A stretch of DNA of 64,000 nt from Casuarius casuarius. Its lineage: Eukaryota; Chordata; Aves; Casuariiformes; Casuariidae. The stretch lies in the NCBI GenBank assembly GCA_003342895.1, contig PTFA01000111.1, positions 2,621,607 to 2,685,606 on the forward strand, read 5' to 3'. Positions 50,949 through 60,660 of this stretch are shown one piece after another. The notes beneath the pieces were generated by a model. It saw only the letters and a program-made list of their open reading frames with translations. It was not told the origin of the DNA and made no database searches. How positions within the stretch are numbered: the stretch's first letter is position 1; the number at the start of each line of letters is the position of its first letter. The position numbers and the translations under genes are program-made.

Positions 50949-51207
50949 ATGGGTGCCTGGGTGCTTCGAGGCCGGGGGCTCCCCCAGGGCTCCTGGGGGC
51001 CGGTGCCAGGCGGGCGCTGGCCGCGGGGCCTGGGCCAGAGGGGTCCCGTGGACAGGCAGGGACCAGGCCGTGGCGAGGCTGGAGCCAGCACCGACACTGC
51101 AGTGAGCAATGGCCCCAGGCTGTGGCCAGGGCTGGACTGGGGGGACCCCAGGGTGGGCAGGGACAGCCGGGGCCCCCGGGGCCTGGAGGATGTGCTCCAC
51201 AGGCTGT
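50949..51207. other. Isolated GC-rich block (about 76% GC), origin unknown
   Basis: About 195 of 255 bases from 50951 to 51205 are G or C by hand count, in surroundings that are mostly A and T. Both edges are sharp: a T-run and AT-rich sequence lie just to the left and TAACAATTCATGC to the right. CpG is present (about 13) but well below the roughly 36 expected, so it is not an unmethylated CpG island. The plus strand is open for 86 codons and two minus-strand frames for 93-99 codons, as often happens by chance in GC-rich DNA; the products are Gly/Pro/Arg-rich. I do not recognise a repeat or exon. It may be a GC-rich minisatellite-like insertion, an old exon or a foreign fragment. Confidence 0.7.
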
Positions 51208-54200
51208 AACAATTCATGCACTTAATGTTAAAGGTTTTTAAAGAAAAATGGGGCAGACGTATTATTTCTTAAAATACAGGAGCCTTTCGTTTCCAGGCCA
51301 TTTGTCCCTGCCTAAAAGCAAACCGAAACTGAAATCGGATCAGAGAGACTGCTTGGAGACCTATACACAAAAAAAGCATTGTTTTGAAGAAGTTTCCCCT
51401 GGTGAGATATTAGGAGAGCCTTTGTGCCTCACTTCCTACTTTAAGTGTTACTCCCTCCATCACTGAAATTGATCAAGCAATATACATATATATATGTACC
51501 TAATAAAACTCAGCCTAGGAAGTTACTCATGCTCATTTAACATTAATTAAATGTTTTGCCAAAGGCACTAACTTGAAGAGATATGCCCACAAAACATCAC
51601 CATGAAATCTAATCTTCGGAAGAGCCTAAATTAGCAAGTCTCAGTTTTGCCGTTACTGAAGGAAGAACAGCTCCAAATGCTTCCCTCAGGATTCACAGCC
51701 ATCTGAGGAATAGCGGATAAAGGTCCTGTATATATGATTCACTCAGGCATTACCTTATTAACACAAACATAAAGATACAAAACCCAAAAGGGGCTCAGAC
51801 ACCGACTGCAGCTCTAAGCACTGCGATACCTAGATCCCGAAAAGAAAACTAAAGCCATAGTTAGTATACACAGGCTGCATATACCAGCAGAGGACATGCA
51901 AGAAGAGTTGGGTCTCATACAAGGCTCCCATACAAGGGTCTTACAACGTCTGGATCAGTCTGGATGCTGCAGGGGGGTTTCCCCAAAGCCAGCACACTCA
52001 CCTGCAGCTGGCCAGGAGGAAATCCTCAGGCAAAGAGGATCCCTGCAGCTCTGGGCTTCCCCAGGCCTCAGGGATCTGAACATAGTGCATGTTTCTTGAA
52101 CCACCTGAAGTTTACAGACATGTTTAAGATAGGCATCTGTGTCTTCTCATTCAGCAAAGACTTTTCTTTCAAAACAAGGGCTGCTGTTGATCTCTTGAGA
52201 CTCTTCCCTTTTTCCCTTACCATAACAAATTATGTCTAGAAGTTACTTGAAAGTGGCAGAACAGATACAAAGTCTTCCTCTGACGGAAGAGGTACGAACT
52301 TTTTCATACTCCCAACAGCCACACTATGAGTCATCCTGTGAGGGGGGCTCAGGAGGGCTCTCTGACTTACTAAAGCTGCTGAACAACCCAGCAGAGAAAT
52401 CAGGAATAACTCCTCTGGGAGGACACCAAAGAATATCCATTCCCTTTGTCCATTAACTGCTTAGCACCAAAGGCATAAATGATCTTCAGCACGAGGGAAT
52501 GAGTTCAACTCTCTTCTCCCCAGTAAGTGCCCAATTCATTTATTTTGAGCTAATCCTTCTTGGGCTCTTTATCTCACCTTGTCAAGCCTACACTTTTTTC
52601 TGCTTTCACAAGTGGAAAGAACTGCTCTGACCACAATAGCTTTAGACTGTATTGCAACAGAGGACTACACTCGCTGGATTTTAACTTCTTCAGACAGAAG
52701 AGTGAAATGAACCCCACTGTCACTAAATGCTCTGCCTGTACATTTCAGTACATGCCTGGGCACCGCGTGGGGCCGAGGCAGCAGCGGGGCTGGCAGGGCC
52801 GTGCCTTCNTGCACTGCACTCAGAGCCCAACAGTGCAGAAGCAGGGGCTTCCTCTCCAGTTTTTTTTTAAAGAGATTTATGCATTGCAGTAGTTGGGGTA
52901 CTATCCAAATAGGCATGTCCTGTCTATGCATACAGGAGAGCCCTTTGCACAGCAGTTTTGTTCCTGGGATCCTACTCGAGGGTGGGAGAGAGAGATGATA
53001 TCTCAGCTCAGCACTGCCAAACCTGAAGAACTCCTGAATACACAAAGAAACAAAACTCTGGGTGCTTGAAAGACATAAAGTAAAAATCAGCAGGCCCTAT
53101 GGAGTGTGTGTACTTTCAGGGTTTGTCAGAAGCTGAGCAGGGATTTTCAGGACTGCAAATTTTGATTTCAGTGCTGTTTTTAAGCACCTCTGTCTAGTAC
53201 TATATACTCACTAAGGAACTGTAGACATTGTCATAAAAATGATATAGAACAGACTCTATTGTATTTCCTCCAGTTTTCTCCATCAGGGAATGACAGATAA
53301 GCACAGTTCCACTGAGCTGAAGTGAAGGATTCTGACTGTTGTTTTAGGCAGTCAGCAGTGAACCACGAAAAGAAAAATGGAACCACGAAAAGTAAGATGA
53401 TTTGGATAGCTATACAAAATGTATAGCATTGAAATGACAAACATCTGTCAAAATATATAAGCAAAATACAAACTTGTTGTGTGAGAAATGTGTCACAATT
53501 TGTTTCTGTAAAATCTAATTCAAAATTTCTCCATGTCCTGAGTGGTGAGAAGAGGGAAATCTCATCTGCCTTAAGCAGATACTATAAGAAAACTGTAAGA
53601 GGAATCTGTTTATGGAGTATAGCACTATAGGAATAACATTTAGCTTGTTTACTATCAGTTTTTCCTCAGCTGTCACACTTCACCTTATTTAATTATCATT
53701 AGATCTTCCTTATCCATGCTCTCTTTCTGTTTTTCTTTTTTCTTTTTTTCTTTTTTCCTTCAAGGTTGCATAAACTGTGAAATTTTCAGTCACAGGTTGT
53801 TGTGGAGTCCAAAGTATAAACAGGTTCAGTGAGGATTAAACAGAATTCTGGAAGAATCAAAACCACTGAGCATGACTAGCCATATGCAATAACCAAGGAA
53901 AGAATTGCTTTGTACTTGCCTTGCTTCTTATGCTCTTCTCTAACTTAGCCTCTGCTGCTGACAGGACCCTGATATGGACCTTTGATCTGAGCTGGTATGG
54001 CAGTTCTTATAAAGGGGAGTTGTCCTTTATATCTTGGTTTATTTAACAGAGGGAAAGGAAACAGAACAGATGTTATTGGTCATGGGTAACTTTCCTGTTA
54101 AGAGTCTTCACTACTGTTTGCTAAATTGTCTTCTAATATGAAATGATCTTTATTTTGTTAATAANAACAACAATAAATTTAATTTGCATTATCTTTTATT

Positions 54201-55569
54201 TTGAAAAGGTACAAAAAGATGTAAATCAGAAGCAAGGCTGAGACTTTTCTATCTGTAAGCATAATTCAAAGATCATTTCTTATTATATTATAGATCATTA
54301 TAGAAGGCAAGCCCATCTGATGGCTATTTGCACTATTCAAAGTACAGTGCTCCAGTGTGTTGCAGCACTGGCAAATGTATAGTGTTATCAAGCAGTGAAG
54401 AGATAGNAGTTTTTGTTTTTACTAGTTAGGAGCTAGAAGATTTGAACATCAGCTATTGTCCACGGAAAAAAAATGGCAATTACATGAAATGTTTTAAAGA
54501 GAATGCTAGTCTTTCTGCAAAAATAGGCTGCTAAGTCTGGGAAGTAGGTGTTCACAATTTTTCTGTGAAACAGTTAAAAACTATAATAATAAAATGCTTT
54601 CTGGGCTTGATCCTGTCAGATACTGCATGCCTCCTAATCACACTGAGGAGAAGGTGCTCAGCACCCCACAAGGCCATTTGGATGGGGGAGAGGTGGAGAA
54701 GGGAAGCAGAGAATAGCTGTTTGCCTGGCAGCAGGCTTAAGGCCAGAATAAAGTAAATCTTGCAAAGAGGTGCTGGTTTTTTCTCCAGCTGTTGTCATGC
54801 CTTTTCCTGCTGCTTTCATGGCTCTACATAAAAGGGAAGGAGAAGCCGGTCCCCATGGCTATAATCACTGGCCCACTGCTGGGAGATGATTAGAGGGTAA
54901 GTCAAGCTGACTGCAAGTGGACAAGGGGAATGTGGAAAACTGGTAGCTGTATTCATTGGCCTCACCACAGTAGTTTACATTTCCTCACCTTTTGTTTGTT
55001 TGTTTTTTTTAAGCATGTGTGTGGCCTTGGAATAGGAAACAACAGAAGAAAGAGTATAAAAAAGTGAGTAAAGATACACAATGGGATATTGCCTGAAACT
55101 GTTCTTGAATCTCCATTTCTATGCAGACCCCTCTAAGCATACTTGTTAAGTTATAGTACAACAGGGCTTTAATTTTTAAAAGCAACATGGTTTATGTCAA
55201 CACCATAGAGGTGAGCTAAGTGGAATGAACCTTTTACTCTTTTCTAACAAAAACTTCTATAATTTCTAAGAGCATNTGTAAAATGTTGTGTGCTTCATTT
55301 GTTGTTCATTAAAATGTGTTCTAATTTGAAAGGTTGGTAATAGGTACTTACTTTTCGGAAATTATATTTATTTTGACTTTACGTAAAGCAAATATCCAAA
55401 GCGTAACAGAATCATCTGGTAAATACAATTATCACCTAGATGCATAAGGCAAGATCAAGACCACTTGTTTTTGAGGCTCACATATAGAAAGAGTTTCCCT
55501 ACTAGATGGAACTACCATCTAAATACTAAAGATTGTAGAGAGGACAGAAGGATAAGGGAAAGGGAAAAC
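51208..55569. other. Non-coding DNA, weak GC patch and short repeats
   Basis: No gene recognised. The segment 52748-52858 is GC-enriched, follows an acceptor-like TACATTTCAG, and is open in both a 110-codon plus frame and a 126-codon minus frame, but contains an ambiguous base and no clear donor. A 20-bp-period repeat (AACCACGAAAAG at 53361-53372 and 53381-53392) and a possible MITE-like word set (54603-54672) are the only other structures. Confidence 0.45.
53361..53392 (+). repeat. Short tandem duplication, 20-bp period
   Basis: AACCACGAAAAG occurs at 53361-53372 and again at 53381-53392, about 1.6 copies of a 20-bp unit. Confidence 0.7.
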
Positions 55570-55690
55570 AGAAATTAAGTAAGTTAAGTGGTTTTCCCAA
55601 GATCATGTCAATGTCAGAGGTGAGGATGACCCCAAACCTCGGTCTCCTAGTCCAGTACTCCTCTTCACTACCCCATTATGCCTAACTGTG
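55570..55690 (-). mobile_element. MIR-like tRNA-derived SINE relic
   Basis: On the plus strand the segment reads as the reverse complement of the MIR/CORE-SINE body: GTTAAGTGGTTTTCCCAAGA, a gap, GATGACCCCAAACCTCGGTC (the decayed B-box region) and TCTCCTAGTCCAGTACTCCT with CACTACCCCATTATGCCT at the tRNA-like 5' end. The order and spacing match the family well. The relic is old and lacks the 3' part of the element. Confidence 0.65.
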
Positions 55691-55905
55691 CCTTTCAGTT
55701 GTCTGCTATGTGCAAATACACCATTATTGACAGAATTATCTTTTATCAGTAAAACAGTTTTATTTTCACTCCTATTGTGCTTTCTTTTACAGAAGCCAAT
55801 GTCTGAGCACAGTGCGTGAATCTGGCAAATTTCCTCACTGCATTACTCGTATGGTTGTCATCTTCTGGATTCTCAAATAAGTGTTACCTATGTCAGCCAG
55901 CTACT

Positions 55906-55948
55906 GATTAAAATTGCATGATTAAAATTGCATGTATAAAATTGCATT
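55906..55948 (+). repeat. 14-bp tandem repeat, three copies
   Basis: GATTAAAATTGCAT at 55906-55919 and 55920-55933 is exact, followed by a diverged third copy, GTATAAAATTGCAT. Confidence 0.85.
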
Positions 55949-56278
55949 ATATGGTCTTTGAGGTGGATGCAGCACTAGGCTGTGGACATGAATATTCTGG
56001 AGCTTGATTCAGTTGCCTACACATCTAATGCTATTCAACATTCCCTACAGCATCTGCAGTATGCAGTATAGGTGCAGGCAAATGGGTATCCATTTGTGAA
56101 GTGGATGTCTAATCCTTTTCAGTCAATAGTGATCTGATGAATACAGTCAAAGGTATCTAAAGATTTTTTCAGCACACCCTAAGGTAAACACATATTTCGG
56201 TCAGCTGAGCAGCTATTAATATATTCTATTGATTAAGATCAGTATTCAGTTGTATATTTGTGCTTGGTGTCTTTTCAG

Positions 56279-56368
56279 AAACTCCAGGACCTCTGGGACA
56301 TTTGCACAGGAGTGGCAGTTATGACTACGGGCAATCACTACCCTATTTGAGTGGCAGATTGAGACCAG
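56279..56368 (+). other. Exon-like 90-bp open segment, candidate only
   Basis: A pyrimidine-rich acceptor (GGTGTCTTTTCAG) ends at 56278 and a donor-like CAG/GTGGGG follows 56368. The segment is 90 bp, a multiple of three, and is open in the frame that starts after two bases (a symmetric phase 1-1 exon). The encoded peptide includes LGHLHRSGSYDYGQSLPYL, with a composition more like real protein than the chance frames around it. Without splicing, the frame continues about 14 codons to a TGA near 56408, so it could also be a terminal exon. I do not recognise the protein, there is no second exon I can pair with it, and a 30-codon frame can arise by chance. Confidence 0.2.
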
Positions 56369-59300
56369 GTGGGGCATCCAAGGACAACTCAAATGGCAGC
56401 AGACACCTATGAAAGGCAACTAAAGATCTCTGTTGACTATGCTAAAGCTATATTCCAGTTTTGCCTCTCTAAATCTTGCTCTCTGTGTTCTGCCTGGTGT
56501 CAAAATTCTCTTTGCCTCTTACCAGTTTCCCATGATGCCCCTTCCATTAACTGCTGATCCTTATGTCTGTCATCTATGAAAAAAATATGGATGCTGCTGT
56601 CCAGAATGGGCTTTCATCACACTTTTGAATTTTGGGTAGAGTAGCATGGCAAAAAATTTTTCATCCTCTTGAACATATTAGAGACAGCATTTATGAAATC
56701 TGATAACTATTCCTATGAACAGCTCCTCTTTACACAAGCATGTGTAAAGCACATGTAATAATCATGCTCTGTGCTTGTTGCCTGTTATTCCTGTTTGCTT
56801 CTTGATTGGTAAAAAGGCCATATCAGGGTTGCCTTCTTTCTTTCTTTACAGAAATCTGCCCAACTTAAATTATACGATCAGCAACTTTCTTTTGTTGTTG
56901 CTGTCTCCTTTCTTTTTTTGATAGAAAAATACAGGATGGTATAAAGCTGAAAGAACAAAGTGTATATATGAAAACTATTTCTCGTTTAGGTTTGAAGTTT
57001 GGGTTCACTGTTGCCTGTCAAAGAACTAATTCTGGTCAAGAAAACTGAACTCCAGATTTTCTTAATTTCTTCACAGACCCTAAACTTGATTAAACAAGCC
57101 TGGCAACTCCAATTCAGACCTAGCATTCCTCACAGAAGAGTTAAAAGTGAGGGACTCTAGTAAGACCACATCAGAATTGCACACTTCACCACCAGCACCT
57201 GTTTTCTGTCCAATTTTTTGTTATAATGCAAGATTTGTACTCCAAGGCCTTTTAACCACTAGGTGCCACCTAGTCTGAGTTTGTGATGCAAGAAGACTCT
57301 CTTCTATAAACATAAATACTCAATAACGTCGTAAGTCTGTGATTCCAGCAAAATAACAAAACAGAGCTTCCAATAGGTTATGAGAAAATGTTGCCCAGAC
57401 TTTAACCAACACTAAGATATTTAATCTCTTTGTATATTACAAGTGCCTCAAAAATGTATTTCTTCAAGTTTATCTTTCTCCTAGATCTCCTAGTTTATTA
57501 TGATCAAATCCACTACACAAATGTGATACAAAATCTGCAATTATAACAAAATCTTGGAAAACAGTGGAAGTGGTGTTGCCCAGAATGTCTCTGCACAATG
57601 CTGAAGCTTTTAGATAATGCGATAGCCGTACACAATAGGCTTTGAAAAGACAGCTATTGAATCACTTGGTTTAAATTTCCTTTTCCTGGGACAGTCTTTG
57701 TATGAAAAACAAGATATAAAAACAGCTTCACTCATCTTTCTTATTTCCTATCAATTCCTCTTTTCTGTTTCACCCCTCCCTGCCTGATACGGCTTGTACC
57801 TATTTAGGCAAATGTGTGTGAGTCTCAGAGACTTGCAGTGACAAGCTAAAGAAGCAAACCATCAACCAAATTGAGCTGGTACTTATTAAATTCATTTAAT
57901 GCATACTTTACTCTCTAAAAACTGTGGGTTTAGGCATCCCAAAAACATCCATAAATTTGAATAAAGTTTTCTGAATACTGTCAACTGAACAGTACTTGGG
58001 GAAAAGGGGCTAAACTCTTAGAAAAGGAGATGAAACCCTCCTCCTTTTCCCTTCCTCCCCTCTCCAGATTTCTAGATGGTAATTTAGTGATTAATATGAT
58101 AAGTACTATTAAGTGATTAATATTCTGATCTAGAATAATATATACAATTAAAGACATATACTCAAAGAGTATATCATTCGAAGTAGTGTAAAGTATTCTG
58201 GGACGAGTTCTCAGTTTCTCTTGCAGATGCTATTCTACTTTGCACTAAATGCTTAAATACTTTCTGAGCCAAGCAGAAAAATGGTTAGTCTTTACATTAA
58301 AATCTTCACCTGAATTCCTGAATTCCTTCCAGCTCCCCTGGTTAGTTGCTGGGGCTACTGAATCTCAGGTGTACTTTTAAAAGCTCAGAATAGGATATCT
58401 CGGGATTTCCAGTGCCCACAACATACAATTTAGCTCCTGAAATAGGGGTTCTGGAACACCAGCTTTCCTCAGGCTGCTTCCTATGAGTTTTTCCTAGATT
58501 TCTTTCTTCAGAAATATAAAAATTTGCAACATCCATCCCAATTCAGAAAGAAAAGTTTATTTTATTTTTTCAAGTCAGAACTACAGGTAACCTGAAAATC
58601 CTCATTATGAAAGATTTTTCCCAAGATACATGTTACTAGGAAACTATGTGAGGATGAGCTATGTTGCACTGTTAATCTTACCAGTACATATTTTATGAAT
58701 AGTTGAAATTTTGATCACTGAAATTCCGATCATCGATGACATTTTAAATTGTATAGCAATATCTATCTGTTCGTACCAAAAGGTGCCAAAGGTGACATGA
58801 AGACTTAGAATATTCCCCTCAGTTTTCAAAAGAAGTATTTCTTTCTAGTTGGAGAAAAGAGATACGAGGACTTAGGAAAAAACTTCTTGCAAAATATAGT
58901 ACTGCAGAGAAGCACTCATTATTTAAAACCCTGACTTGACCTCCCAAAAGACTCATTAAAAAAAAAAAAAAGAAAGATTTAACTAGATTAGTCTAGATTT
59001 AAAAGGAGAGTAAATGCACATGTAGTCAGACTGGGCAAAGCAAAGTTAAACATCTGTCATGAGAACTGCTCAGGATATAAGTTATTGTTTGATGCTTCTA
59101 AGGATACATTGCCAAACAGTCATTATTGCTAAAATGTCAGTGACATTTGTGCCAAGTGTGGGGGAAGTGATAGGAATGGAGTCTTTTGACAATAGTAATT
59201 TTTCTTCCCCCAAAATCTGTAAATGAACCAATGTTAATACTTTGTTAAAATCTGGAAGATGGTGAAGCTCTCCAACTTATCCTGGATTCAAAGGGAATTT

Positions 59301-60174
59301 ATGGCTATTCAGTACACATAATCTTATGTAATCTGGTCTGAATAAGAGAGAAAACATTCCATGAAATTAGAAATGCTATTAAATGGTTTGAGCAGCTTGC
59401 TTCATATTTAGCCATAATTTGCTTGATCTTGATTTCCTCTCTCTCTGAAACAGTAATTAAGTAGTGTTTGTGTGAAAAGAAAGGGAAAGAGGAAAATGTT
59501 ATAACTAAAGGGAATAATCAACTTCAGAAAATAGTGAGCTGTCCAGAGTTTATTCAGTGTAGTCATTTAGATATGCAAATAACCTTAACATTCTCACCTT
59601 ACAGGAGAGAAATGGTGCCAGTATTTTGAAAAATGTTCCCTACTGGAATGATCTGCTAATCCTATGCTCCTCTACCTCTGCTCTGCTAGTGGTTAGCGAG
59701 TAATTAGAATATACATTCTCACACATACAAGCAGGTGAGCAATAAAAAGGGGGAGTAGGGGGGCATAGAATTGCTACATAAGCATTCAGAACTAGACTAA
59801 TTTTTTTTAGTGACAAATGAGAATGTGACTGTATGATGGCTTTTTTCAGAGAGGTTAAGTGATCCTTGCAGGATGCAGGTAGTCATCTCTCTCTGCTGGC
59901 TGTAAGATTCATTGAGTTGACTTAGTCACTGGTCTTTACTGTAGAAGTGCCCTAGAAAGGAGACTTGAACAAGGAGTAGCAAATACCACCAGCTTATCTT
60001 CAATGCAGTTTAAAGTGAAGTTTTTTGTACTTATTTTTCTGTTCTTCATTTTAATACTGATGCCATGAAGTCTCACAGGAAAATGAAATCAATGTGCATG
60101 AAGTACTGTATACACTGTCTCCTATGAGCTAATGATCTGAATAGAGAACATGGGGCATNATTAAGTAAAGATGT

Positions 60175-60325
60175 ATCAGTTCTGTTTTACATATAGGCAG
60201 TGGGAAACAAAATGCAGATTTCTTCTTCTAAAGCTGTGCAGGACATATATGTCAAAAATAGAGTTTAACCTAAGCTCTCAAAATCACAAGCTGGTATCTT
60301 AACCAGAGAAGTATCATCATTTCTT
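60175..60325 (-). mobile_element. Second MIR-like SINE relic, strongly decayed
   Basis: The plus strand reads TTTTACATATAGGCAGTGGG, then AAAGCTGTGCAGGACATATA, then GAGTTTAACCTAAGCTCTCA and GGTATCTTAACCAGAGAAG. This is the order of the reverse complement of a MIR element: the CATTTTACAGATGGGGAAAC-type block, the CACACAG-type block, the decayed B box and the tRNA head with its TTAACCA word. Many substitutions make this tentative. Confidence 0.42.
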
Positions 60326-60329
60326 TTTC

Positions 60330-60660
60330 CAATATGAGTTTATAGAAACATGAGAAGAAAGTTATCTATCTCCCACCTTATCAAATCCAGTATCTCTCTA
60401 ACAAGAACAGCCATGATATTCATTTCTCCAGCTCCATATTAAAGCTACTTCTATTTCTCAGCTTCACCACTTCTCCAGATAGATTCCTCCAGAATCTCAT
60501 AACTTTGAGCAGGGACCTTTATTTTCCAGCATTAATATATCTGTTGCAAACTCACACCTGTTAGCCCTAGTAGCAACATTAGGTCTTGTTTTAAGTACTT
60601 TTCCACTCCTGATCTTTATTGTTGTCCATCCTTCAGTATTTATGAAAAATAGTGGACTCT
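60330..60660 (-). mobile_element. Ancient CR1 3' end fragment
   Basis: On the plus strand the sequence follows an inverted CR1 3' region of an old subfamily: CTTCACCACTTCTCCAGATA, CCTTTATTTTCCAGCATTAA, ATATCTGTTGCAAACTCACA and AGCAACATTAGGTCTTGTTT, in that order. It abuts the MIR-like relic on its left. No open frame survives, and both limits are approximate. Confidence 0.45.

Larger units (their letters stand above)
55691..60174. other. Non-coding DNA, one exon-like segment
   Basis: No recognised gene apart from the candidate segment at 56279-56368. A short tandem repeat lies at 55906-55948. The rest is AT-rich with nothing I can name. Confidence 0.5.

Noticed and set aside
59573..59580. 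POU octamer ATGCAAAT
   Set aside because: A single 8-base match in AT-rich DNA is expected by chance; there is no neighbouring motif cluster.
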